NCBI RefSeq assembly: GCF_030272615.1
Contig: NC_081415.1
Location: 630,207,240 to 630,271,239 of the forward strand
Source of the DNA: Cryptomeria japonica
Lineage: Eukaryota; Streptophyta; Pinopsida; Cupressales; Cupressaceae
Direction of reading: 5' to 3'
Length of the DNA: 64,000 nucleotides
Part shown: positions 34,612 to 45,887 of the stretch, one piece after another
Layout of the letters: the number at the start of each line of letters is the position of its first letter
How positions within the stretch are numbered: the first letter of the stretch is position 1
The notes under the pieces: model-generated
What the model was told of the DNA's origin: nothing
Databases searched by the model: none
The model's input: the letters and a program-made list of their open reading frames with translations, nothing else
Program-made: the position numbers and the translations under genes

Positions 34612-36177
34612 TGTAGACACCTAAAAATGGTCAACGCTTGCGAAGTCATACTTTAACATTTGCGCATTGCCTCATTTTAGGTTTTTTGCGTCACATTAAC
34701 ATTTCTCCTATGTCATGCACTTGGTTTTTATCATTTGCGAACATCGAGTCATTCTTCTACATTCTTCCTTTATCTCACTCTTGAATTTGGTCTTGTCGAC
34801 AACAATCTATCCAGTCATCATTTTAATCGATCTTATCCTATTGCATCAATGTGCATGCTTATTTGTCATCATTTTGGACATCGTCAATCCTAATTAGGGT
34901 TTTGTCCTCTTTTCAATCCTGTCAATCTTGCGATCAATTTGTCATCGATCATTGTCCTCTTATCAATCTTGTCGATTTATCATCAATCCTTCAATCTTGT
35001 CATTTTAACGATCGATTTGTCATCGATCGTTGTCATGTTCGATCTTTTCATTTGGTGATCGATTTGTCATCGATCGTGGTCATTTCCAATCTTGTCGTCT
35101 TGCAATCTATTTTGTTATCGATCCTTGTTCTCTTGTCAATTTTGTCATTTTGCGATCATTTCGCTATCGATCATTGTCTATCTCAATTATGTCAATTTGG
35201 ATCAATTTGTCATTGTTCCTCGTCAATTGGCGCATTTTTCAGTCAAATCGTTTATCACATTGGTCATTTATCAATCCAAAATCAAATCAAATCGAGTCAA
35301 TTATCGTTCAAGACCTAATTCGTCTTCTAGGGTTTTATGATTTATTCATTTAACCTAATTTGTCATTTCTTCCTCTAGGATTACTAAATTATTTATTAAT
35401 CCTAAGTCTTCTCATTACAATTAAATCTTTATTTAATTGGCTAATTATTCTTCCTCTTGTAAATTAATTAATAAATGACAAATTATTAATTAATTTACCT
35501 AATTTCTTCTAGTTCCCATTTTCCTATTTTTCCATCAATTTCTAATTCCTAATTGTCATCAATTTTAATTTTCTAATTTTCTTAATTTCTAATTTCTTTT
35601 CCCTCCTATTTCATCTCCTAATTCCATGGGAATGACATTTCAATTTGTCATAAATTGTCATAATTGATAATAAATCAATTTTGACATAGAATGTGTCATA
35701 ATTTGTCATCAATTATCAATCAATCAAATTGTGCATGGAAAGTGCATAATTTGTCATAATTTGTCATATTGATTTGCAATTTCCATTTGAATTGCATCAT
35801 GCTAATCTTGTCATTTATCCAATTCTTATATAAATTGGATGATTTTCTCCAATCAATCCCGAATCCCTAATCAAACTATCGAACTTATGCTTCTAGTACT
35901 CTTGACCAATAACCAATATCAATCTTGCTTTCAATTGTGTGTGTGCACTTGTAGGTGAGATCCACAAATCCATTTGAAGAGGAAAGAAGAACAATGGAGC
36001 CGCATGGAAGAAGCATCCAAATCGTCATCTGGTTTGCATGATATTTGCTTTTGAATGCTTTGTTTTTATGTCTCTATTGAGTGTGCTTAGGATTAGATCA
36101 TTGCAATGTGTGATTGAGCTAATAATGAATAACATGTCTTTATACTTGCTTTGATGATTCCTAATTCCGATGCTACA
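34612..36177 (+). mobile_element. Solo LTR J
   Basis: A 1566-bp unit beginning TGTAGACACCTAAAAATGG and ending CCGATGCTACA, with perfect TSD AAAAC at 34607-34611 and 36178-36182. Its first 20 bases resemble the G LTR start, but the remainder is different, so it is a related family. Open frames at 34851-35353 overlap in three frames and come from an internal repeat. Confidence 0.88.
34925..35190 (+). repeat. Tandem repeats with ATCGATC palindromes in LTR J
   Basis: GATCGATTTGTCATCGATC-type units recur (about 34931, 35010, 35057, 35152) with a spacing of about 47-80 bp, separated by CTTGTCATTTT-like sequence. Each unit is itself an inverted repeat, GATCGAT...ATCGATC. Confidence 0.75.
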
Positions 36178-36863
36178 AAAACAATGACATAGATCAATAT
36201 GGCTACTGGATTTTGTCCAAGTTAGTTTTATCTTTATCAATTGATGACGAGTCATGTTTCATCAAATCCAAAACATTTAGAAAACATAAAATCCAAAAAC
36301 ATTGAAAAAAATTTAATTCAAAAACATTGAGAAAACATAAAATCCAAAAACATCAAAAAAGCTCTTGGAAAACAAGAAAAAATCAATCAAAAAACTTGCA
36401 ATAAAATGTCTCGCAAGAATCAAACACCCTAGCAGATATCCAGCAAATGCTTCGCACGAAGTTAACAAAGGATACAACTATCCAGTCAAACATCTGCAAT
36501 CAACTGATCAAGTTGTCTTATCAATGGTATCATATCTATATTAAGTGATCATTATCTTGTCTTGAACAGAAGAGGATACACTCAAAATCAGACATGTCAG
36601 TCTTAAATGGGGTCTGCAACTTTTTGAGATCAGACATTATCAACTATCACATCAAACAACTGAGAATGAAGACACAGATCAGTATGGCTGCTGGATTTTG
36701 TCTTGGTCAGTCTTTATCTTTTATCATTTGGTGACAGATTGTGTTCCTATGCTACTCAAGGATGTTCACAAGTGACTAGAGGAGACGTGATGGTCATGAT
36801 CTTTTTCTTTGTTTGTTGTTTGTGGTGTGGACCAATGAAGTTCTAGGGCAATAGTTCCAGTGG

Positions 36864-37073
36864 GTGTCTGTGTTGGTACGTTCATTCATCAAATATCCTA
36901 TGCAAAAGTCAAGGATAGTTATGCTTGTGACTATCCCACATACCTCGACCCCTGACATTATTCTCAAAATAGCGGGTTTCACTCCTTATCTGCTATGTTT
37001 TTGTTTCTTCAATGAGATATCTTTACATCTTGGTTCCTTATACCCTGATGTGCTAAGCTCCATTGTTCAATAA
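36864..37073 (+). other. Segment conserved between G2 and G1 (possible small ORF)
   Basis: Forward-strand counterpart of 24135-24380 in G1, with VRSFIKYPMQK, VTIPHTSTPDIILKIAG and NEISLHLGSLYPDV. It lies about 400-600 bp upstream of the PPT. No known domain recognised. Confidence 0.45.
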
Positions 37074-37462
37074 TAAGGCTTGGTGATGAATATATATTGT
37101 GTAATAAATAATGACACAAGTTCATGAATCAATCATTCTCATTTCATCTCATTTTCTTATTGCTATTTTGTAGATTATTTTATCATCATCTCTTTCTAAA
37201 TCATTTTCTATCATCTAACATTATTCTATTTCATTCTAAGGTTCATTCTCTCATATTCTGTCTCAATATCATCTTCACATCACCTATCTCTATCTCTAAT
37301 CAACTAACTATTCTTCTATCTAACATTCTTCTTTTTTTGAGAGATCATTCATGTCTTTAATGCACAAGCAATCTCTCGAGGAGGCATCCTACCTCCTTAC
37401 CGAGGCATATTGGGGCAGAAATTTTTGTTTTCTTTGAAATAATGTCATTCCGACTTTTTCCT

Positions 37463-37476
37463 TAAAGAGGGGCAAA
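37463..37476 (+). other. Polypurine tract of element G2
   Basis: TAAAGAGGGGCAAA immediately before the 3' LTR start TGTAGACACC. Confidence 0.85.
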
Positions 37477-38584
37477 TGTAGACACCTAAGAATGTCTCAT
37501 TGATCATGTACTAATTATTTGTCTAAATTGATTAAATAATTCTTTTATTTAACTAAGCTAATTAATCATATTCTTCTAATTTCATATTTCCTCATCATCT
37601 TACTAATTATTCAATTTCAATTCTATCATCGTTTAATCATTCAACCCTTTTCTAAAATGTTAATTAAATATTTATTATTTAATTAATTGTGATTATTAAT
37701 CCTTCAATTTAAATAACCTTTATTATTTAAATAAATTCATTTTCAATTTTATCTCTATTCAATTAATCATTTAACCCTTTTTTCTAAATATTAATTAAAT
37801 ATTTATTATTTAATTAATTATGATTTAATTCCTTTAATTTAAATCATCTTTATTATTTAATTATATTTAATTTCTAAATAATTAAATAGTTTCTTTAAAT
37901 TATTTAATTAGCTAATTAATTCTTCAATTCCAAATCCCCAAATTCTAATTTCATTTAATTTCAAATTCTTCTAATTTTGTCTAATTTCATTTAATTTCAT
38001 GAATTCTTTTAATTTCATTTCATTTCATATTTCTTCTAATTTCTCCTAATTTCAAATGCATGTGCATGATTCCAAAGATCAAATTGAAAATCAAAGTCAA
38101 AGTTCTAAATATATTCAAATAACAAATTGAATTTAAAATAAATTCAATATTTGAATTAAATTCTCATGCAAAGATTAAATTGAAAATCAAAGTCAAAGTG
38201 CAAGCACATGCCAAATTAATTAATTCAATTAATTAATTAATTAAATAAATCAATTATCTTTTCAATTCCTATTTTTTTATCTTCCACTTTGTTTTTTTCT
38301 AAAAAACATTCAATTAGCTTTCAATTAGTTAACTATTCTATCTATTTTAATTGATCTTTTCAATTAATTGATTAATTACATCTTTTCTTTACTTTCCTCC
38401 AATCATTCATTTTCTATCTTCTAATTAGCTTTTTCTAAATAAAGCTTTCTTTGTCATCAATTAATTGTCCTCCAATCACTCTTTTTCATCTTTCAATCAA
38501 TTTTTTTCTCATTCAGTTAACTCAATTAATCTATTCAATCTATTATGTTCCACCTCCAAATTAGCAGTTCAACTATCAATCAGT

Positions 38585-39547
38585 TGTTGGCAATTGACAT
38601 TCAATTGGTTGGTTTCACTATGTTGTCACTGATGGCAACATGGTATCTTGTTACGGCTTCATGTTTTGGTTCAATTGTGTATCGACGGGCACTTCACACA
38701 CACTACACCGACACTGGCATCGACACCGGTAGGATAGAAGGATTTCTTTGGTTACCTGCAATGCAGGCCGACATGGTTTAGAATAAGATTATCAGTATTG
38801 GAGGCCGACATCTATTGGATCCGGCATCGACAATTGTTTTTGATATTCATGTATTTATGTTATCTAGCCGACATGTATATTGATATTGTAATTATCTTTG
38901 TTAGCTAACATAAGGCATGATAAGTTGTATAGGGTATATAGGTCAGTTGGATTAGATCATTTTGATATTGAATGATGATGGATATGTGGATGTGATATAA
39001 TGCAAATATGTATTAGGAAGGAGATGTGAAATATATTAGAGAGATCATGTATGTGAGGATATTTATGTAAGGGTTATTCCAGTAAAGGGTTTAGGGTTTC
39101 AGACCAGAACAGACAGAGCTTAACCAGAACTATATTCTGGCATAGAAGATACTATCTTAGCAGTTCACTCATTTCTCTAGATTGAAGTCTGAATTTCTAT
39201 GTATTCAGTGAGGCTCCTTTTGTGATTGAGCAGTGTGCTCTAGGCTGTAAGCCTTCCTACAAGTGCAGGCCCCTATATTTTGTAATATCACTTCATATGG
39301 CTAGTGGATTGATATTGTGGGTCACAAATCCCACTGTGGTTTTTCCTCTTTGAGGTTTTCCACGTATAATTTTGTGCATTATGGTTCTCATTTATATGAT
39401 TAGCTTATTGGTTGCTTTACTTCTTTCAATTTTATATGTACCGGTATACCGGTTGGTGTATGCATGTTTTAATAAGGCTAAAATTGATTATTCTGGTATA
39501 ACAGTGATTCACCCCCCCACCCCTCTCAGTGTTATTGGATTCCAACA
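38585..39547 (+). repeat. 5' LTR of element H
   Basis: TGTTGGCAATTGACATTC to GTTATTGGATTCCAACA. The dyad TGTGGTTTTTCCTCTTTGAGG...CCACG lies at about 39335-39364, followed by the CACCCCCCCACCCCTCTCAG tract. Confidence 0.9.
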
Positions 39548-39561
39548 ATTGGTATCAGAGC
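39548..39561 (+). promoter_or_regulatory. Primer-binding site of element H
   Basis: ATTGGTATCAGAGC, complementary to the 3' end of initiator tRNA-Met, directly after the 5' LTR. Confidence 0.93.
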
Positions 39562-39615
39562 CTTATGCCTTGAAGGAAGTTTAATAGCTTAAGGAGGATC
39601 CTGAATCTGGAATCC

Positions 39616-40614
39616 ATGGATATGGGTTTGGAAAAGCAACTTGAGATGGCACTTGAAGATTATGATGTTGAAAGGTTGAAGAACTTAAAGCTACAAGATG
39701 AATTGAATTCTTCTAAGGATTTCATTCTTGTCCTACAAGAGAGGTTGTCATCTGTTCAAGCTAGGAGGAAGGAACTTTTTCAAAATCAGGATGATGAAGA
39801 GAAAGATGCACTTAAGGAGCAATGTCAAAAATTGAGTCAGAAGAACATGGTCATGAGAAATGAAATGCAAGCTATAACTATGAGAATGTCTAAAGAGATT
39901 GAAGACCAGAAGGAAAATGAAGAAAATCTCGTTGTATCCTTGAAGAACAAATTTGAAGAATGTGGTAGGTTGGATCATGAGAATGATATGTTGAAAACTG
40001 ATTTAGTAAAATCCCAGAGTAATGAACAAGAGCTTGAGAGCCAAATGATAATTCTGAGAGAATATCTAACTACTACAAGTGAGTATAAAGAAAAATTCAA
40101 GATTAGTTTAGCACAACTAGATGAGGTATTGAGGAGACAAAGGCAGAATGAAGATTCCAGTGGACTTGTATTTTAGCAAGGATAGAGTTCTGATACTACT
40201 AATGAAGATCAAAACCATAAGGCAATGGTAAGGAAGTTTAATGCTTATAAATTTAATGGTAGATGTTTTATTTACAATAAATTTGGTCACATGGCTAGGC
40301 AATGTAGAAACAAAGCAAATCAGAACCCTGATTCTTCTCCCGGTCAATGTTCTAAATATAATAAGTATGGTCATAAGAAAAAAGATTGTAGAATGAATGT
40401 TAAATGTTATGCATGTGGAAAATTTGGACATATGGCTAATCAGTGCAGGTCAAGCAATTATACCAGTATTAGCAAAGCAATTCAAAAGAACAATGTTACA
40501 TGTTATGCATGTAATGAGGTTGGATATATTGCTAAATTCTGTAGAAGCAAAAATCCACCAGTTGGTAATGGAGGATCAAATGAGAAAAGGAAAGAAAAGG
40601 TTAATGAAATCTAA
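39616..40614 (+). pseudogene. gag: Element H Gag-like protein: coiled coil plus four zinc knuckles
   Basis: One frame from ATG 39616 to 40614, broken only by stops at 40174-40176 and 40183-40185. The N-terminal 185 residues are a long charged coiled coil (LEKQLEMALEDYDVERLKNL, EEKDALKEQCQKLSQKN, NKFEECGRLDHENDML). Four CCHC-like knuckles follow: CFIYNKFGHMARQC (second Cys is Tyr), CSKYNKYGHKKKDC (second Cys is Tyr), CYACGKFGHMANQC (intact) and CYACNEVGYIAKFC (His is Tyr). Such a protein could bind the element RNA and multimerise. It differs from the Gag of A and I, which lack the coiled-coil N-terminus and have one knuckle. The copy at 63028 is homologous. Confidence 0.85.
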
Positions 40615-41099
40615 GAAGATCATACCCAGAGATGGGTTAGGAAGACTAAAGATCAATCAGTAGATGGGAATGCACCAGCTACTTATCCAGAAGAAGAGGT
40701 TGCTCCTGCACCAGTAGGAAGCTCATCCGGTAACTAAGGTAGATGCCTTATAGCTAGGCAAAATTCATGAAGATGATGCATATGCCCCAGGAAGAGGTTC
40801 TAGAAGATGTTCCAAACATTGGAGATGCTTATCCGGCATGGATATGTTTTGTTCGAGATCTGGTATCTTTCACTGGAAGTCATTATGTCAATGAAAGATT
40901 AGGGTTTTTCTTGGAGGATAAAAGGTTTAATTCACTTCATTTTTTTTATCACCTTGCATTCAAAGAGATTCAGTGTGATTAAGAGCAATCAAAGGCTATC
41001 CAATGCGATCAGATATCTTCTTGAGTGATTTCACCAGCGACTGGAAGAGTTTGTTAAGGTTTTTTACTGAAAGAGATTCACAAGTATTTTTCTTTAATC

Positions 41100-41700
41100 A
41101 TGGAAGAAGGATCATCATTTGTTCCTATATTTGTTGCCAATCTGACTATTGTTGAGGTCAAGGACCATCCCAGACCAATTTATCAAGCGGTATCTGCATG
41201 TGGATACCCTGGAAGATTCGGTTGGAGCATTTTCTTGTGTTCTGGAAGGAGTTGTGTATGTCAAAGATGTTAGGGCATACATACAATATCACATTCAGGA
41301 TTTGGGGACATCTGATATAAAGAGCATGTACATGAGTGAGCTTATGGGAGATTCTGGAAAGATCAAACCTACATACAAGCACATTGAAGACTTAGGGTTT
41401 ACCAGCATTCTCAACATTTTGGAATTCAAAGATGAAATCATTAGGTATGTTTTGAGAAGAGTACATGGGGATTTTATCTGGTTGGATAGACCTTACAAGA
41501 ACACTAAGGAAGCCATCAGGGAAATCACTGGTTTACCACAGGTTGGGCAATGTCTAGATAAGAAGGTCTCTAATGATTATGTCAACAAAATCACTGGTGC
41601 AACATCAAATAGGAGATCTATGAGAATCAACACTATTACCGACACAGACATCAGATTCGGTAGCATGATCATCAGTTATAAGGTAACTCAGTCAGACTGA
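41100..41700 (+). pseudogene. Element H second reading frame, N-terminal part (unknown)
   Basis: A start at ATG 41100 gives MEEGSSFVPIFVANLTIVEV, then a frameshift near 41150. The next frame runs open to 41700 (DQFIKRYLHVDTLEDSVGAF, YVKDVRAYIQYHIQDLGTSD, VLRRVHGDFIWLDRPYKNTK, REITGLPQVGQCLDKKVSND, TDTDIRFGSMIISYKVTQSD). It is folded-looking, without low complexity. I do not recognise the family; it is not protease, integrase, RT or RNase H. The pattern recalls proteins captured by plant transposons, but that is a guess. Confidence 0.6.
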
Positions 41701-42077
41701 TAGAATTATGTTTCTAGCTCCTACATTTGCACAACTTATAAGATGATGAGATAAAATGAGAAATTGGATCTATGTGGTTGGATGAATTATTAATAAACCT
41801 AGGAAAAATTAAAGGTGAAAAGAAAGGAACTTTTCGGTATGGCAACTTATTTGTCTGCTTAATTTTATTTTTCATGAATGATACTCTCAATTTTGGGAAG
41901 AGACAATGGGCATTTGATATCTTGTTAGGGAGACAATGAAAATAGTCAATTGCTACGTTGGGTAGTCAAAGGGATGACAAAGTATGAGGATATTTTAAGG
42001 GATTATAGAAGGCTATGAAATCTAGGGAAAGGGTTCCTTAGCATATTGTTGAGAAATACTCAACTGACATATGCTTC

Positions 42078-44386
42078 ATGGTGAAGAAAGATGAAACACT
42101 CATGGAAGCAGTCAAACCCCAAAAGATCTGGATTGAGGAAATGGGCTATGAAGTTGATGTAAAGATCCTTGATGCTTATGAAAAGATGTTGATTGATGTA
42201 CCTATTGATGAAGCTAAGAAGCCCTATGGTAATGTTAAACAAAAGACACAAGAGGTTGAAACAGAGTTCAATCGGAAGAAAAGAGAGAAGCATGGAGGTA
42301 AGGAAAGCAAGTTTGTAGAAAAGGTTTCACAGGACATCAAAGCATTAATTGATGCTATCCTGGAGAAAGGTAGGAAGAGGAAAGAACCAGAAGTGTTCAT
42401 TGAGTGTATCACAACTAAGTCTAAATATGAAGATGACACACCCCTAGCATTAAAAAGGGTTATAAGGAAGAAAATAGAGGAAATCAAGGTAGAGGCTAAA
42501 AAGAAACTGGTTAGGAAAGTTACATTCAAGTTACAGGCATAGAAGCAAGCACCAAAAGTAACAACTTCAGCTCCATCTGGTACTAGTAGAAGGAAGAAGA
42601 AGAATGACATTGATATGGAAACTCAATCTAGTAATGTAACTATCATTCCACCAAAAACTTGTGCAAAGTTAGTAGATGAAATAACTAAGGATGGCATGTC
42701 AAATAATGTATAATTTTACTATGATCGTTTAGAGAATGATGAACAAAGAGAGATAGAGGAAGCAATATTGTTATACTTGGATATTTATAAGAAAGCCTTG
42801 ATAGAAATTGAAGATCAAATATTGGTAGAATTATATGATATGTTAGATGCTAGGAGACTGTTAGCAATAAAAGAAGACAAGCACATAAAATTTCAAGAGT
42901 TGTTATCTATTCGTGTTTCTATTACTCCAGAAGAAATGGATAAGACACTTGAGGTTGCAGATGTCAAAGTCTTTAACAACAAACATAGAATAACTAGTCT
43001 TGTGTTAGGAAGGGTAAATGAGATAATACAAACAAGGCATGTGTTAAGTTCTTTGAAGAGAACCGAGGTTTCTTTACTTCATCAGAAACAAATATAGACA
43101 CTGCAAACATCTCGATTGAAGGAAAAGGAAAGGGTATTATGGGTACTTCACCCTCAATTTTGAAAAACATTAAGATAGTGGAAGTTAAGCTCCCAATAGA
43201 TACAAATGTACAGACAAATATTGAGATACCCGAAAATGTAGAGAGCATAAAGGTTGATATTGTATAGGATACTAATGTTGAGGACAACAATCCTCCAGAT
43301 ACAAATGTATAGGTTGAGGTTACAGTTCCTACAGGGGAACTAGCAGTTACAGAGTCTGCACCAAGTGGTGATGCCACCAGTGCAAGTGAGGAAGCTATAA
43401 AGGATAAAACATCAAAGGAGAAGAAAGGGGAATCCAGCAGGGAACCGGTAGTAGGTCCATCATTGTTGTCATTTGACACCTCGCGGGTTGTAAAGAAAAA
43501 CATAACCAAGATGAGTCATACTGAACTCATGATGATGGTTGCACAGAAATTGATGAAGGAGGGAACTATGGATAAAGGGATTATTGATCAATCTATCATT
43601 GTTTTGCACAGACTAGTCTCGGATTGCAAGATTGACAGAGAAGCAAGCCCATCCAGCAAGCTTAAGACAATTACAGAGCACATTTCAAAGGATTTTCAAT
43701 CCTTGCAGCAAATTTCAAATAGGCAAGCTATGGAGAGGTTCACACAGGAAAAAAGAGCTACATTTGATCAACTAATTGAGTCTAAGAGGAAGAAGATTGA
43801 TGAAAAGTTGAAATTAATAGACAATTCTTTAAAGTAGTGTACAATATTTACAAAGTATGTTGTAACACAGATGTACTTACAGTTAATGTGGATAAGAAGA
43901 TTAAAGAAATTTCAAAAGAAAATTGCAACTATAGCTAATTCTTTTGATGGATTGAATTCATTGACTACATCCATTGATGGTCAAATTTTGGTTTTGAAAG
44001 CCCAAATCTTTGTTCTTGAGAAAGAGAAAGACAAAATCATAAGAAGATCCAGAAGTCTTAGAGGTTTGGTGACTCCTCGATTGGATTCACTTCATGTACA
44101 TAAGAAGGAGTGTATGGATATGGTTGGTAATCTCACACCGACAGAGCTCAAAGAGAAAGATTCATTTACCCATATGCTAAATGGGCTTGTATCTATTTCC
44201 AGCACTTTCAAATCTGGTTGGGATACTTATCTTGATCTATTGGAGAAGGCATATCCAGAAATTTTCAAATTTGTTAAACTCCGGTCAGATATTTTTGGGA
44301 TAGTCATTGTACAGTTTTGGATCTTTGGCATTGTTTTTGGAAATTTTTATGGCATTGATGTTAAAGGGGGAGTTATATACATGTGA
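42078..44386 (+). pseudogene. Element H second reading frame, C-terminal part (unknown, Lys/Glu-rich)
   Basis: Two long stretches in successive frames. The first, 42078-43097, is open except for stops at 42540 and 42711 (VKPQKIWIEEMGYEVDVKIL, ALIDAILEKGRKRKEPEVFI, LDIYKKALIEIEDQILVELY). The second begins about 43100 in another frame and runs to 44386 with a few stops (KMSHTELMMMVAQKLMKEGT, TITEHISKDFQSLQQISNRQ, IRRSRSLRGLVTPRLDSLHV, MLNGLVSISSTFKSGWDTYL). Charged, mostly helical, with a Lys-rich linker near 42480-42600 and coiled-coil segments. It is probably the remainder of the protein starting at 41100, about 1000 residues in all when intact. No known domain recognised. Confidence 0.6.
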
Positions 44387-44549
44387 AAAAGAAGAAAGGG
44401 AGTTGTATACATTAGGGGGAGATATGGGAGTATGGAGTATTTAGTATTGATGAATATTCAGCTCAGGGGGGGCAGGCAGGACAAAATTGGCAGATGAAAC
44501 CATGACCATTTTTTACATGAGTGTTGTCATCAATGCCAAAGGGGAAGAT

Positions 44550-45521
44550 TGTTGGCAATTGACACTAAATTGGTTGGTTTCACTATGTTTTCATTGATGG
44601 AAACATGGTATCTTGTTCCAGCTTCATGTTTTGGTTCAGTTGTGTACCAACAGGCACTTCACAGACACTACACCGGCACTAACACCGACACCGACACCGA
44701 CACCGACAGGATAGAAGGATTTATTTGGTTACTGGCAATGCAGGCTAACATGGTTTAGAAGAAGGTTATTGGTATTTGAGGCCGACCTATCTTGGATTCG
44801 ACATCAACAATTGTTTTTGATATTCATGTATTTATGTTATCTAGCCTACATGTATATTGATATTGTAACTCTCTTTGTAAGTCGACATAAGGCATGATAA
44901 GTTGTATAGGGTATATAGGTAAAATGTATTAGATCATTTTGATATTGAATGATGATGGATATGTGGATGTGATATAATGTGAATATGTATTAGGAAGGAG
45001 ATGTGAAATATATCAAAGAGATCATGTATGTGAGGATATTTATGTAAGGGTTATTTTGGTAAAGGGTTTAGGGTTTCAAACCGGAACAGACAGAGCTTAA
45101 CCAAAACTGTATCTGTCATAGAAGATACTATCTTAGCAGTTCACTCATTTCTCCAAATTGAAGTCTAGATTTGTATGTAGTCAGTGAGGCTCCTTTTGTG
45201 ATTGAGCAGTGTGCTCTAGGCTGTAAGCCTTCCTACAAGTGCAGGCCCCTATATTTTATAATATCTCTCCATATGGCCAGTGGATTGATATTGTGGGTCA
45301 CAAATCCCATCGTGGTTTTTCCTCTTTGAGGTTTTCCACGTATAATTTTGTGTGTGATGGTTCTCATTTATGTGATTGTCTTATTGCTTTCTTTACTTCT
45401 TTCAATTTTGTATGTATCAGTATATCGAGTTGTGTATGCATATTTTAATAAGGCTAAAATTGATCATTCTCGTATAACATTGATTCACCACCCCCCCTCT
45501 CAGTGTTATTGGATTCCAACA
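44550..45521 (+). repeat. 3' LTR of element H
   Basis: TGTTGGCAATTGACACTA to TGGATTCCAACA. Compared with the 5' LTR it has an expanded ACCGAC run at 44683-44706. The dyad lies at about 45312-45341. The PPT is just upstream at 44536-44549. Confidence 0.9.
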
Positions 45522-45887
45522 TCAGCATGTGAGCTCACCTGAGTTCCACCTCTTGATCAATCGATTCCACCTCTCAATCAATCTCATCCAATTATCTATA
45601 AACTGAGCATTCAATATCCATTTTCAACAATCACGAACTTTGAATCTTTGTGTCATTTGCAGGTTGCCAGCGCAATATCTGAGAGCCATCATACCACAAA
45701 GAAGATAAGAACAATGGAAGCTACATGTGATCATGGAATAGGGAGTTTGAATTGATTTATTTTACATTCATATTGCTTGTTTGCATTATTTCATTGAGTT
45801 TGTTTTGAATTCTTTGATTAGATAGGGGTTCGTGATTCCCTCTGATTTCTGATTGATTTAATGATGAATTTTAGCATACACAGAGAT

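Larger units (their letters stand above)
38585..45521 (+). mobile_element. Element H: copia-like LTR element without pol
   Basis: LTRs 38585-39547 and 44550-45521 (about 0.97 kb), ending CCAACA. The PBS ATTGGTATCAGAGC adjoins the 5' LTR and the PPT (CCAAAGGGGAAGAT) adjoins the 3' LTR. Flanks are TCAGT (38580-38584) and TCAGC (45522-45526), a TSD with one mismatch. LTR dyad, PBS and PPT are of the Ty1-copia type found in A, B and I. The 5.0-kb interior has a coiled-coil/zinc-knuckle Gag-like frame and then about 3.3 kb of an unrelated, decayed reading frame. None of the copia pol signatures (pre-integrase LWHKRF, integrase, FVDD, RNase H DNTSA) is present. It is therefore non-autonomous. A second copy begins at 62041. 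Confidence 0.87.
27175..45882 (+). mobile_element. Element G2: forward-strand member of the G family, nested in G1
   Basis: The LTRs are 27175-28652 and 37477-45882 (the second split by element H), with TSD GAGAT at 27170-27174 and 45883-45887. The PBS is TGGTGAACCCGACGTG at 28656-28671; the PPT is 37463-37476. It shares LTR start, PBS, PPT, leader repeats, the Gag-like ORF and 3' conserved segments with G1, so it is the same family inserted in the opposite orientation inside G1's own ORF. The LTR is about 1.47 kb against about 1.08 kb in G1. Internally, after removing solo LTR J, about 7.2 kb remains with no pol domain. Confidence 0.88.
37477..45882 (+). repeat. 3' LTR of element G2, split by element H
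   Basis: LTR sequence lies at 37477-38584 and 45522-45882. It matches 27175-28652 when element H is removed. The end ...AGCATACACA is followed by TSD GAGAT. Confidence 0.88.

Noticed and set aside
34851-35353. 155- and 107-codon open frames
   Set aside because: They overlap in different frames and arise from the ATCGATC tandem units in solo LTR J.
34612-36177. A third G-family LTR
   Set aside because: Only the first ~20 bases match the G LTR start. The body, internal repeat and 3' end differ, so I call it a separate family with its own TSD.
42224-42610. 128- and 171-codon reverse frames (also 42994-43509)
   Set aside because: Antisense to the Lys/Glu-rich second frame of element H; Phe/Ser/Leu composition is what antisense of such sequence gives.
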